Part shown: in pieces, positions 12,270 through 24,169 of the stretch
Numbering within the stretch: position 1 is the stretch's first letter
How the letters are laid out: each line of letters starts with the position of its first letter
Source: Daedaleopsis sinensis
Taxonomy: Eukaryota > Basidiomycota > Agaricomycetes > Polyporales > Polyporaceae
DNA length: 64,000 nt
Direction: 5' to 3'
Assembly: GCA_033807695.1 (NCBI GenBank)
Contig: CM066308.1
Span: 1 to 64,000, forward strand
Notes under the pieces: model-generated
Databases searched by the model: none
The model's input: only the letters and a program-made list of their open reading frames with translations
Told to the model about the DNA's origin: nothing
Translations under genes and position numbers: made by a program

Positions 12270-12769
12270 GGCACGGCAAGATGGATGGATGGATGGGAGG
12301 GCGAGAGGACGCGGTGGCACCGGTGCCAGCACATGTACCATCACTATATATAACTGTGAGCGCGGAGCTCCGTCATCACCGCTCTGCGTGGCGCTGGCAT
12401 TACAACCGTGTCAATTCAATGAAGATGTTTGGGATTACCATAGCCGCGTTGCGGAGATAGCAAGGGCGGCGCCTCCTTACTACCGTAACATTACGGCAGC
12501 TACTACCCCCAGGCGCAACCGCCGAGCTGCATATGAGCTGTACTCCACGGGAACTGCTTTGCTTACAGACATCCCACCGGGCGCTGACACTTGGACTTGT
12601 ACACGAGAATGATAACACTCCGCACCCCCTGTCTCACTGAAACAGCGACAGTACATACGATACGATATACCTAGTACTTGCTGATTGACTACACAACTAT
12701 ACTAGATGCGTCTTGGCGCATCTGTTCGCCTGCTCACGCAGTATAAAGATGAAGATTTACTCTCTCTCT
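12270..12769. other. Upstream region of the kinase-like gene
   Basis: It contains a GGAT-type microsatellite at about 12281-12300 just upstream of the start codon and otherwise no supported gene. Open frames here lack coding features I can defend. Confidence 0.5.
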
Positions 12770-13870
12770 CGACGTGGACTGCGAAAAGTGTTGTGACGGT
12801 CGCGAACGAGGACCCGTCACGTTCGCGGCCCTCTAGCAAACCACACGATAATGCCTCCCTGCACACATCTCGTGAGAGCCTCTGTAAATTCACATGTCCT
12901 AAAGCGCCGCGGGGCCGCGAACGTGACCTGTCCTCGTTCGCGACCGTCACAACGCTTCTCCGAGTCCACGACGAGCACACAATAAAGGTCAGAGACCCCA
13001 GAGGGCTCTCTCAGACTAGCATGCACTGCAGATCGTAATGCCTTCCTGCCGAAGTCCTGTTAGAGCCTCTGGGGCCTCAAAGAGCCTAATGTGTGATGGG
13101 GTCGCGAACGTGACGGGTCCTCGTTCGCGACCTTCACAACACTTCTCCGAGTCCACGACGAGCACACAATGTAGGTCAGCGCGGGAGAAGTGTTATGGTG
13201 GTCGCGAACGAGGACTATTTACGTTCGCCGTTCTGCGGCGCATTAGGCACTTTGATCCCTCAACGGCTCTAACGAGATCCCCACAGGAAGGCATTAGAAT
13301 CTGCGGTGCATGCTCGGCTGAGAGAGCCCTCTGGGGTCTCTGACCTCTACTGTGGACTCGAAATGGACTTGGAGAATCGTTATGGTGGTCGCGAACGAGC
13401 ACCCGTCTCGTTCGCGGCCCCGCGGCGCATTAGGACGTGTGAATTTGCAGAGGCTCTAACGAGTTGTGCGCAGGCAGGTATAATAATATTGTGTGGTTTG
13501 CCGGAGGGCCGCGAACGTGACGGGTCCTCGTTCGCGACCGTCACAACGCTTCTCCGAGTCCACGACGAGCACACAATATAGGTCAGAGACCCCAGAGGGC
13601 TCTCTCAGACTTGCATGCACTGCAGATCGTAATGCCTTCCTGCCGAAGTCCTGTTAGAGCCTCTGGGGCCTCAAAGAGCCTAATGTGTGATGGGGTCGCG
13701 AACGTGACGGGTCCTCGTTCGCGACCTTCACAACACTTCTCCGAGTCCACGACGAGCACACAATGTAGGTCAGCGCCGAAGAAGTGTTATGGTGGTCGCG
13801 AACGAGGACTGTTTACGTTCCCGGCTCCACGGCGCATTAGGTCCCTTGATCTTGCAAGGGCTCTACTGTG
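12770..13870. repeat. Hairpin-rich repeat array, right copy with inverted units
   Basis: Same family as 8940-9880. Units occur in both orientations: the first half carries reverse-complement units ('gagaccccagagggctctctc', 'tcgcgaaccttcacaac'), then plus units follow. A higher-order period of about 594 bp is visible: the block starting at 13038 recurs at 13632. Each unit holds the TCGCGAACG/CGTTCGCGA inverted repeat. No gene supported. Confidence 0.85.
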
Positions 13871-14189
13871 TGTTACGCTGTTCTAACTTATAACAAGAGA
13901 GATCATTGACCAATACCGCATCGTTCCCGGGGGTGTAATAGCTAAACCTTGTAAAATGTATGTGTTTAACCCTAAGTCACCCCTTGGAGTACACTATAAA
14001 TATCGCCGCGCGGTTTGCGCGCGCGCCTTCTCCCTCCGCCCGGCTCCCCCGGTCGTCCACCCGGGCCCGTTTGCTGCGTCCGAGTCGCTGGGTGTACTTG
14101 CAATTGCCACCAGGGAGTTGCAGCACTGGTGAGCGAATATGTGCCGGACGCTCCGGAGCGTGTCTCTCAGGCCCAGGCTCAGGCTGCTC
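13871..14189. other. Boundary between array and copia element 1
   Basis: No gene seen. It includes a GC-rich stretch and the point near 14190 where similarity to copia RNase H ends. A matching LTR was not found. Confidence 0.4.
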
Positions 14190-17100
14190 GTCAAGTTGAC
14201 GGTTTGAGCCTTCTGCTTCTGCTGTCCACAGATCTCCTCCAGCTCCTCAAACAACGTGCGGAACCAGAGGGCCTCCTTGGCGGATGAGGCCATCGCGATG
14301 TACTCTGCCTCAGTGCTGGACTGAGTGTAGGACGGCTGCTTCTTCGAGGACCAGCTGACGGCGGCGTTGGAGACGAAGAAGACAAATCCCGAGAGGGAGC
14401 GGCAATTGTTGATGTCGGCGGCCCAGTCCGCGTCGACGTATCCTTGGAGGGCGCCGACGTTCTTGCCAGTGTTTCCGTCGTATACGAGCGCACGGTCGAC
14501 AGTTCCACGGAGGTAGCGGAAGACGCGCATGAGCGCGTCCCAGTGTTCCTTGCCGGGGCAGTTCGCATGGCGGCTGAGGACACTGACAGCGAACACGATG
14601 TCCGGGCGTGTACCCAGCATGAGGTACATGAGCGATCCAAGGGCGCTCTGGTACTTCTGGGTGTCAACTTCGGCGGTGTCTAGCTTCGGGAGTTTTAGGT
14701 TTTGCACCATGGGGGTCGGCGCAGGGGGGCAGTCCGCCATGCCGTGCTTCTCGAGGATGTCGAGCATGTACCGGCGTTGATTGAGTGTGAGGATCCTTCG
14801 GGCGCGGTCGATGCCTAGAATGAAGTGAGCGTCGCCGAGGCGGGTGATGTCCCAGTTGTTCTCCATCGTACGCTCGAGGTCGTCCATGAGCACCTTGCTA
14901 GGAGAGAAAACGAGCATGTTGTCAACGTAGACGGATACGACGAGGATCGTACCGTCGATGCGCGCATGAACTCGAGGTCCGTGAAGACCTCGCAGACCTT
15001 CTTGTACCACTCGCGGCCGGCTTGCTTCAGTCCGTACAGCGCCTTGCGTAGCTTCCAGACAATCTTGGTCGATTCACGGAAGCCCTTGGGGGCCTCCATG
15101 AAAATTTCCTTGTCGAGGGCCCGTTGAGGAACGCGGAATTGACATCGAGCTGATGAATGTGCCAGTCGTGCTTCGCGGCGAGTGAGAGGAGGGTGCGTAA
15201 GGTGGTGTACTTGGCGACGGTTGCGAATGTCTCGGTATAGTCGATGCCTTCGGTCTGCGTGAAGCCCTTGGCCATGAGACGGGCCTTGTACTTGTCGACA
15301 TTCCCTTTGGCGTCCCGCTTGATGCGAAATACCCACCGGCAGTCAACGACCTTGCGACCGCGCGGACGCTCGACCTCGTCGAAGAGGTTCGTGTTGACGA
15401 ACTGGAGCATCTTCTGTGCCATGGCGGCCTTCCACATGTCTGCGTCGGGGCGCGCCACGGCTTCCTCGTACAACTGCGGTTCGTCGCTGAGAGTCGACGC
15501 GCGGTGCGCGAACTCTGCGCCCACTTCGTTTGCGTGCTCCTGCTCTGCTTCAGCGGCATCATTGCCCACTGGCTGTGGAGCCGGTGCGACCTGTTCCTCC
15601 CCTCCAGCGGCACGAGGACGGCGCGCGTAGGACATGACCTTGAAGATCGGGTCCTCGCCGAGCCGGAGAGGCTGAGTCCGCATGCGCGAGGAGCGGCGCC
15701 GTTCCTCTGGCGGTGGAACGTGGTAGGGGGCATGGATGCGCGGAGCCGCATTGCGATGAGCGCGAGCGGGTCCAGCGGCAGCGGGGGACGGAGCGCGAGG
15801 CGGAGGCGGGGAAGGAGAGCGGGAGCGCGGCTGCGCGGCAGCGCCATCCGCAACGTCTTCCTCCTGAGGGAGAGGATCAGGGATGGGAGCGGGAGCAGCT
15901 CTGCGCGATGGGGCATCGGGGATGTCCTCCTCGCCGACGAACTGGATGTGCGTTGCAGGGGTGCCTGCAGTCTCGGACGGAAAAACGGGCTCCGTCAAGA
16001 TGACTACGCGAGTCGGGACCGATTCAGGCTCCCCTTGGTCGAAGACGACATCGCGGGACTCCAGAATGCGGCAGGTGGGGTGGTGCAGGAGACGGTAGGC
16101 CTTCTTGCGCTCGGAGAAGCCGAGGAGCACACACTCGAGCGACTTCGCATCGAGCTTCTTGCGCTGCTTGTCAGGAACGTGGACGTGTGCCTTGCAACCG
16201 AACGGTCGGATGTGCGCGACGGAGGGTTTGACACCGGTGTAGGCTTCCTGTGGAGTGGTCTCGTCCCCGAGCGCGCTGGACGGCATCATGTTGAGGATGT
16301 GGACCGCGTACTTGGCGGCCTCGCCCCAGTACATTGACGGTAGGCCACTCTCTGCGAGCATCGTGCAGACCTTGTCGAAGATCGTGCGCCAGGTGCGCCC
16401 CACGAGACTGTTCTCCTGTGGAGTGTCCGGGTTCATCAGCTCGTGCTTGATCCCGCGTGCGTTGCAGATCGCGAGGAGGTCCTTGTTGACGTACTTCCCT
16501 GCACCGTCCGATCGGATGATTGCAACCAGTTCGCCCACTAGGTTCTCCACGTGGGTGATGTGCGCATCCAGGGTAGACGGCTGGTCGGACTTCGCCTTGA
16601 GCAGGTAGACCGTCAGATGGTGTGAGTAACCATCGACGTACACGTCGGCGTAGTTCTCGCCGGACGGGGTCGATACCTGGACGGGGCCTGAGAGGTCAGA
16701 GTGGATGCGGTAGTTGGGACGGGGGTACTCGGCGGACGTGGTCTTCGGGATGACGTCCCGAGTCTGCTTGCCAGCGAGACACGGAGAACAGACTCCATCA
16801 GGCTTCTTAGATGCGCCGACGAGTGCCATGCCCTTGACCAGTCCCTTGCGGGCAATCTTGATCACGGCGTCCGGGCTGATGTGAGCGAGACGGCGGTGCC
16901 AGGTCTTGGTGGTCGCGCGGGACTCGCCGCTGGCGCATGGCAACCGAGGCGGACACGGGAGCGTTGACGGATCTGCGGAGAACGTACAGTCCGTCCTTGT
17001 GCACGACAGTGCTGACAGATTGACCATTCGGTGCGACGATCCTGCAACCGTTGCGGAGGAAGTTGACCGCATATCCCAGCGAGACGAGCACGGAGACGGA

Positions 17101-18374
17101 GAGGAGGTTTCCGTTGTGGTCGGGGACATGGTAGACGAAGGGCACCAGGACTTCGAGCGTATCGGATTGCTCGTCGTCCTTGAGTGAGAGGCGGACAGAG
17201 CCTACGCCGATGGCGAGGATAAACCGCTCGTCACCCATCCAGACGTGGACCGGGGTGTGCAGCACCTTGTACGTGTCAAAGTAGTCGCGGTGCGAGCTCA
17301 TCGGAGCGGACACGCCGGAGTCTATGATCCAGCGGGTCGGGTCTGACGATTGGAGGGCCTTTGCAACGTAGAGGCGGACGACCTCATCGCTCGCGTGAGC
17401 CATGGATGCGGCGCGCACTTCGGCGACCTTCGCGGTGAGATCAGCTTGAGCTGCGGGGGCCGCGTCCTTCTTCGCGGCGGCTCTGGCGGCTGCGGCTGCT
17501 TGCTCGGACTTGAGCTTCCGGCACTCGTCCTTAACTTGCCCTTTCTTCATGCAGTGGCCGCAGGTCCGCTTGTCGTCGTCCTGCTTGCCTCTCTTCTTGT
17601 CCTTGCCCTTGAACGAGTTGCTGTTCGAGCTCCCCTTGTGCTGAGCGCGGGCGACGCGAGCGTTGAGGTGCTGATCGCCTTTCAGCTGCTTCTCGTGCTC
17701 GGTGACTTGCTCGATCACCGGCTCCGGGGTGAGCGACGCCTGTGATGACATGAGGATCATGCTGAGGGTCTTGTACAAAGGGGGAAGGGAGACGACCATG
17801 GCGATGGCGACGATGACCTCATCGAGGTGGATCCCGAAGCCAATGAGCTGATGGTGCTTGTGGACCATCTCTTTGAGCTGAGGGCAAATGGCGGACTCGT
17901 CAGAGAGCGTGCCTCGGAAGAGATCGCATATCAGGAACGCGATCGTCTGCTTGCCGGTACCCTCGTAGCTCGTCATGAGCTTGAGCCAGGTCTTGCGTGC
18001 GAGGGCTGGTGAACCACCCCGTCCAGGGGGACGTCCTCCAGCGTGAGCGTGATCTGCATCTGAGCGAGCTGATTGCGCCTTTTCCAGGCCGCGTAGGCGT
18101 CTGGATCGGCCTTCACTTCGGGCATCGGTTCTGCGCCTGTGATGATACCCCAGAGCTCGAGGATCTTTTGGCATTGATGCTTCCAAGTGTTGAAGTTTGA
18201 CGCATCATTTTTGAGGGCGGCGATGTCGTAAAGGCGATGGGAGCCGGAGGGGAGTGTGGACGAGGGTGTGAGCGCACCTGATACAGAGGCTGACAAACTC
18301 GCAGATAGCGACAGTGTTTGAGTGGTGCCAGATGCTTGGGCTGGCATGGCGCTGGTATCTGTTGTATCAGGCAT
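14190..18374 (-). pseudogene. Copia gag-pol, frameshifted (element 1)
   Basis: Pieces in successive frames cover UBN2-type gag (18374-17980), a zinc knuckle 'CGHCMKKGQVKDEC' where the usual His is Gln, protease 'WIIDSG' near 17320, the pre-integrase H/C motif ('WHRRLAH', 'CSPCLAGK'), integrase ('HSDLSGP', 'RSDGAGKY', 'TPQENSLVGR'), reverse transcriptase ('YKARLMAKGFTQ', 'LDVNSAFLNG', 'YGLKQAGREWYKK') and RNase H ('GYVDADWA', 'STEAEYIA'). Frames change near 18000, 16920, 15130 and 14960. The catalytic YVDD is YVDN. The element cannot encode an active polyprotein. Confidence 0.85.
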
Positions 18375-18400
18375 GGTGAGATGTGTTGCTGGGAAGATTT
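14190..18400 (-). mobile_element. Decayed Ty1/copia retrotransposon 1 (no LTRs found)
   Basis: Runs on the minus strand from gag (ATG at 18374) to RNase H, cut off near 14190 before the usual '..ARTKHI..' end of copia pol. Neither a 3' nor a 5' LTR could be recognised. The domain order protease, integrase, reverse transcriptase, RNase H is that of Ty1/copia. It lies just 3' (in its own sense) of the gag fragment interrupted by copia element 2. Confidence 0.85.
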
Positions 18401-18513
18401 TCGAAAGAAGCAGGGAGCATGGGTGTGCGCCAGGTGGAGGCATGCGTGTACCGATGTCCGTCGTGCACGCGGCACCGTCGTGATCGAACCTGACGACAGT
18501 GATGCGGATGGAT
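18375..18513 (-). pseudogene. Tail of a gag-like frame interrupted by copia element 2
   Basis: When element 2 and one TGGAT copy are removed, the minus-strand frame of the gag-like fragment at 24170-24941 runs without a stop into this stretch. That supports one interrupted reading frame. What the tail belonged to is unclear, because copia element 1 gag starts right after it. Confidence 0.45.
18509..18513. repeat. Target-site duplication TGGAT (left)
   Basis: TGGAT immediately precedes the LTR at 18514 and is repeated immediately after the other LTR at 24170-24174, as expected of a copia insertion. Confidence 0.85.
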
Positions 18514-18983
18514 TGTGGGAGCAACTAGTCGTCGTAATCTGTAAAGATAGACGGCGTAGCCTCAGTACTCACAGGCGGATGAGAGCAAGACTAATGATAT
18601 TGTGTACCTGTAAAGATAGACGGCGTAGCTATACATGGTACTAGTTAGCTCAGGCTATAGAACATACGTAGAAAGACCAACATACCCTCAGTACTCGCAG
18701 GCGGATGAGAGCAAGACTGAGGGAAAGGAAAAAGGGACAGAGCGAAGTAAAAGGGAGAGCGTCTAGTGCTAATGTAAGCGAGAATAATTGCCTAATATAG
18801 TATCTAGTAGGCGCTCTTGTGCGCGGCGTATCCTATCGATGGCGGGGAGACGGCGAGATGGATAGTGGACGCTTTTAAGGTAAGGCGAGTCGAGTAGGAA
18901 GCAATAGTAAAGTAAATGAGAGGCAGGGGAAGGCAAATAGATGGCATGCACATAGGTCTGCATCCGGGATGGGTGCTCCAACA
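18514..18983 (-). repeat. 3' LTR of copia element 2
   Basis: 470 bp bounded by TG and CA. In element sense it starts TGTTGGAGCACCC. It matches 23700-24169 along its whole length. Confidence 0.9.
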
Positions 18984-18996
18984 CTCCCCCTCAATC
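18984..18996 (-). other. Polypurine tract of copia element 2
   Basis: In element sense the bases between the pol stop and the 3' LTR read GATTGAGGGGGAG directly before TGTTGG, the classic plus-strand primer position of copia elements. Confidence 0.8.
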
Positions 18997-21900
18997 CTAG
19001 ATCAGACCGAGTGCGGATGCGAAGTGTTTGACCTTCGGAGATGGGAGCGCTTTGGTGAGGACATCGGCGACCATATCGTCGGTCGGGCAGTAGACCAAGT
19101 GGATCTTTTTGTCATCGACGACCCAGCGCACAAAATGGAAGCGGATGTGGATGTGTTTAGTGCGGGCGTGATATTGATGGTCGCGAGCGAGAGCGATGGC
19201 GGATTGATTATCGGAGTTCATGGGCTTCGACGACGTGAACGGCGTGAAGATCTGTCCAATGAGAGACCGGAGCCAAAGAGCTTCTTTAGTCGCATGCGTG
19301 AGAGCGACATATTCAGACTCGGTGGTAGACAAGGAGATGATCTCTTGGCGTTTGGAGCTCCATGAGACAGCGCCGCCGTCGATGAGGAATGCGTACCCCG
19401 AAATAGCCTTGCAGTCCTCTTGCATCGACCCCGTCGGCGTCGGTGTAGCCCGTGAGGTCGAGAGACTTCGCACCATACGTCAACTTGAGGTCGAGAGACT
19501 TCGCACCATACGTCAACTTGAGGTGCTTGGTCCCGGAGAGGTAGCGGAAGACTCGGCGGACTGCCTCCCAGTGAGCGCGGCCAGGGTTCGCTGAGAATCG
19601 CGAGAGGACAGAGACGGCATATGTAATGTCGGGACGCGTCCGACGGCCTCGCGGTAGGGCACGTTGCGCATGGCTGCGATCTCGGCGGTTGTGGACGGCG
19701 ACTGGGCAGTAGTGAGAGCAGAGTGGGGGTCCATCGGCGTCGAGACCAGGCGCGCGTCTCCGAGTCCAAAACGGCGGACGATTGACTCGATGTAGGCGGT
19801 CTGCGAGAGCGATAGAGTGCGTGTGGCGCAGTCGCGCTCCAATGCAAAGCCTAAGATCCAGTGGATCTCGCCCTCGTCGGAGATCTCGAAAGCCTCGCGG
19901 AGCTTGTCCTTCACTTTGTGGATGAGGCGGTAGTCGAGGTGACGACGGTCAGATCGTCAATGTGCACGACAATCACAATGATGTCAGTGCCAGCGATGCG
20001 GTAGAACACGGCCTGATCGACATCGCACTGCAACATCAAGAGCTTCTCCTGCAAGACACGCAGGAGCTTCTTGTGCCAATGTCTAGCTGACTGCTTGAGA
20101 CCGTACAGAGGGCGCAGGAGACGCAGTGCGAGCGTCTTGTCCTTGGTGAGGTTGGAGCCGGGCGGGACTGCCATATAGATAGTCTCATTTTCCTCGAACT
20201 CGCCATTTAGGTAGGCACTCTTCACGTCAAGTTGATGAACCTCGAAATCATGGCGGGCAGCGAAAGCGAGCGCAGTGCAAATGGACGGTGTCTTGGCGAC
20301 TGGCGCATAGGTGTCGAAGAAGTCCACTCCTGGGATCTGTGAGAATACGCGGGCGACAAGGCGAGGGTGCTAATGGTAAACGTTCCCAGACGCGTCCTTT
20401 TTGGAGTGGAAGACCCAGCGGCAGCTGACGACATTAGCTCCGGGTGGTGGCTTCTCCAGGACGTACGTCTCGTGCTTCTCAAGCGCCTCGAGCTCCTCCT
20501 TCATCGCCTCCTCCCACCGCGGCCACTCAGGCCTCCGCATTGCTTCCACGAGCGAACGCGGGTCCAATCCCTCAGCCTCTGCCATCTCTGCTGCCATCGC
20601 AGTCCCCAAGATCTCCTCCACCATCTCCGGTGTGCTGTTTTCATCGGCTGTGGGCGCACTCGGTGCAAGAACTCCCCTCGGAAGCTCCCTGTCCGCACTC
20701 TGACCTTGAAGAATCGCTTTGACCTTCGCAGACGGGTTGCGGACACGCAAGGAGCGAGTTGAGGTCGAAGCAGGCAGTGGTGGCTGTGCCTCGCGCATTG
20801 GCGGTGCACTAGGTTCAGCATCAGAGGGCTCAGATGGCGCGGTCGACTTGACGTCGCTCACATCCTCCCCCTCAAGATCAGCAGCGTTGTCGAGATCTGT
20901 TGCAGGCAGGTTGGGTGTAGTGAATGTCACGTTCCGCTCCACAGTTACCGAGTGTCGCTCGGGCCAGTAGATGCGATGACCCTTGCTCTGGGCGTCAAAT
21001 CCAAACCAGCGACCAGCCTTTGCGCGCACTCCGAGCTTCCCAGACGCAGTGTCGTGCACCCACACTTGTGAGCCCCACTCAGGAACACTGCTAAGGTTGG
21101 GCGGCTTCCCAGTAGCAGCCTCAAAGGGGGTACGACCGGCGAGAGCCCTCGTGGAGGTGCGGTTCTTCAACCAGACAGCATGCATGGCGGCTTCGCCCCA
21201 GAGAAAGCGCGGAAGTGCGGCGGCGATGAGCATCGCACGCACCTTCTCCATGATCATGCGGTTGAGGCGCTCGGAGACACCAGCTTCCGCGGATGTGTCG
21301 TGGACGGAGAGCTTGTGCTCGATCCCGTGCTGCTCGAGATGGACCTTGAAGTCCTCGCTGAGGTACTCGCCGCCACGATCAGTGTTGAGGAACTTGACGC
21401 ACATGCCATGGTGGCGCTCGAGCCACGCTTCGAAGGCGCGGAACGACTCGAACGAGTCACTCTTCTTCCGCAGGAGGTAGAGTGTGGTGAAACGAGTCTT
21501 GTCGTCCGTGAAGCTGATGTAGTAGCGGCGACCACCAAGCGTGACCACATGCGCAGGGCCCCACAGATCCGAATGGATCTCCTCGCCGAACTCTGTCGCT
21601 CGTGTTCCCTCTCGCTCCTTCGGAACTGGCCTGCGCGTAGACTTCGCGCACACGCATGCTTTGCAGTGCTTGTCCTCGTCGGACGGGATGAGTGCAACGC
21701 CGGTTATGAAACTGTTCAAGATGAGTTCACGAATCGCTCGGATGGCGATGTGTCCAAAGCGTCGGTGAGCCTCCATCTCGGTGAGCTTCTCGGCTTTGCT
21801 AGCAGCAACGTGAGCAGAGGCGTCGTCACGCTCCCGCATGACGAGGTAGAGCCCGCGGCTCTTCTGTATCTTCCCAACGACCTCCCCTTCGGCATCGAGG

Positions 21901-23610
21901 ATCACGCACTGACCACCTGTGAAAGTAGTAGTGTAGCCGGCATCGTTGATCCGGCCAACAGAGACGAGGTTATAGCCAATGGACGGCGTGTAGAGTACAT
22001 TGGTGAGGCACATGAGGTTGTCGTCGTCGGGAGGATTGAGTACAGGTAGTAGCATGTCACCCTTCCCCATGGCGTGAAATTGCTGCTGGTTCGCGGCATT
22101 GAGAGGGCGCGGTGCGGTTTCTGTGAACATGGCGAAGTCCTCGCGGAACAGGGACATGTGGTGGGTAGCACCTGAGTCGTACAGGTCCACTGGTCGTGCT
22201 GGAGAGGCGACCGCGGCGTCGGGCGTATGTGCGGGCGCATAGCGGGAACGGGGACATCATAGACATCGCGGAACCAGTCCGACACGCTAGACAAGCGTTC
22301 GAACATAGGCACAGGCTCGGGCATTGGATCCAGGTTGTTCTCGGGTTCCACATCGGTGTCCGAGTCACCGGCTCCGAACGTGCTAGCGGACGAGCCAGTC
22401 CAGTCCGTGGCGGCCTGGAGCGATGGCATAGAGTCCTGAGACGACGCTTCGGTTAGCTCCGTGTAGTCAGAACGACCTGCAGATGACCGCACGTCGTCGT
22501 CGGAGCCTGACTCGTCGTCGGACACGACAGTCGGAGGATAGGCTCGCCGGGCAGCTAGAACAGACCATGCGCCGGAGATCGTCCGCTCGGGGGTCCATGA
22601 GTCGACCTCCTCAATGTGCGCGGTGGTCAGGACTTCAACGGCCGGCACAGTGGCAGCGACATTCGCAGCACCGGCTGTCGTGTCGCTCTGGGTCTTGGCT
22701 CCGTCCCGTGAGTTCTTGCCTTTGTCCTTGGCCTGGGTACTCTGCTTTGGGCTCGGACAGATGTCCTCCTTGTGACCTTTGCCTCCGCACATCCAGCAGA
22801 CGCCAACCGGCTTCTGCGGACCTTTCCCCCTTCCTTTCCACTTCGGCTTCTCGGTGGAAACAGCGCTCGCAGTGACGCCGGAGTCCTTCGGTCTTCCCTT
22901 CGCCTTTTTCTCAACTTGGAGGCGGTCCCATTCCTCGAGAACGAGCTCCATCATCAACTCAGGTTCGATGATGGGCTTATCCGGATCAGGAGCTGTCGCA
23001 GTCGTCGCAGATGTGAGCTTCTGGACCTTGAGTTGTGCGGAGATTTGGGAGATAAAGGCGGCGAGGTCGGTGGAAGGAAGGTGATGATAACAGAGGCACA
23101 TTCGGCCTTGGAGATGACGACATCGTAGGTCAGCAGGTTGTCGTATGCAAGGCGAATGCGGTCGAGTTCGGAGTGAAGGTCGGCACCGGGCTTGCAACGC
23201 ATGTTCAAGAAGTCGCGGCGGAGGTTTGAGCGGGCAAGGAGTGACTTGCTAGTGGACTCTGTGACAAGGCCGGACCATATTTGGGCGACGGTTCCCTTGC
23301 GCTTGTGTTTCGTGTACGTGCTCGGAGCGATCTTCATCGTGAGGAGATACAGGGCAAGATTCTCCTTCTTTTCCCAGGCAGCGAGGGTGGTTGTCTCGGC
23401 AGCAGTAGGTCCGGTGTCGGGATTGGCAGGTGACGGGCGAGGGGACGTACCATCGAAGTGGTCACAGACCTCCTTCTGACGGATGGCGATCATGAACTGC
23501 TGTTCGAAAACGAGCCGGTTCTCTCCCTTCGAATCCAGCTTGTCGACTCCATTGACAAAGTCCGAAAGGGACGGCGTAGATGTCGTAGTAGCGGTGGCGG
23601 CAGGTGCCAT
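18997..23610 (-). pseudogene. Copia gag-pol, frameshifted (element 2)
   Basis: Gag starts at ATG 23610 (MAPAATATTTSTPSLSDF). A frame change near 23070 leads to the knuckle 'CWMCGGKGHKEDIC' (CX2CX4HX4C, intact). Protease is 'LYDSGATHHM'. Integrase shows 'HRRFGHIA', 'CKACVCAK', 'HSDLWGP', 'NTDRGGEY'. Reverse transcriptase is interrupted by a TAG at 20370-20372 within the conserved 'N.. YKARL' region and continues in the same frame ('LDVKSAYLNGEF', 'YGLKQSARHWHKK', 'HIDDLTVV'). A frame change near 19912 follows. RNase H ends with 'STTESEYVA' and 'ARTKHIHIRFHFVR'. A 33-bp tandem duplication lies at about 19452-19518. Dead element by several lesions. Confidence 0.88.
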
Positions 23611-23699
23611 GGCGGGAGACAGCGGCGGTTAGCGTGGATAACGGAGGGCGTTGCGCGATTGGTCTTGCTAGTTAAGGCCTTCACGCAGGGCTCTTAACC

Positions 23700-24169
23700 T
23701 ATGGGAGCAAGTAGTCGTCGTAATCTGTGAAGATAGACGGCGTAGCCTCAGTACTCACAGGCGGATGAGAGCAAGACTAATGATATTGTGTACCTGTAAA
23801 GATAGACGACGTAGCTATACATGGTACTAGTTAGCTCAGGCTATAGAACATACGTAGAAAGACCAACATACCCTCAGTACTCGCAGGCGGATGAGAGCAA
23901 GACTGAGGGAAAGGAAAAAAGAGCAGAGTGAAGTAAAAGGGAGAGCGTCTAGTGCTAATGTAAGCAAGAATAATTGCCTAATATAGGATCTAGTAGGTGC
24001 TCTTGTGCGCGGCATATCCTATCGATGGCGAGGAGGCGGCGAGATGGATAGTGGACGCTTTTAAGGTAAGGCGAGACGAGTAGGAAGCAATAGTAAAGTA
24101 AATGAGAGGCAGGGGAAGGCAAATAGATGGCATGCACATAGGTCTGCATCCGGGATGGGTGCTCCAACA
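23700..24169 (-). repeat. 5' LTR of copia element 2
   Basis: 470 bp, nearly the same as the LTR at 18514-18983. Its internal edge begins TA instead of TG on the plus strand. It is followed by the TGGAT duplication at 24170. Confidence 0.9.

Larger units (their letters stand above)
18514..24169 (-). mobile_element. Ty1/copia retrotransposon 2, both LTRs and TSD
   Basis: Complete in outline, minus orientation: 5' LTR 23700-24169, gag-pol 23610-18997, polypurine tract 18984-18996, 3' LTR 18514-18983, TSD TGGAT. The LTRs differ at roughly 3% of positions counted by eye, so the insertion is not recent. Coding regions carry a stop and several frameshifts. It is inserted into a gag-like fragment. 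Confidence 0.92.

Noticed and set aside
15504..16337. Plus-strand open frames of up to 277 codons across copia element 1
   Set aside because: They are antisense to recognisable integrase and reverse transcriptase.
23670..23699. Primer-binding site of copia element 2 after the 5' LTR
   Set aside because: The bases (ggttaagagccctg in element sense) do not clearly match a known tRNA end or internal initiator-tRNA primer.
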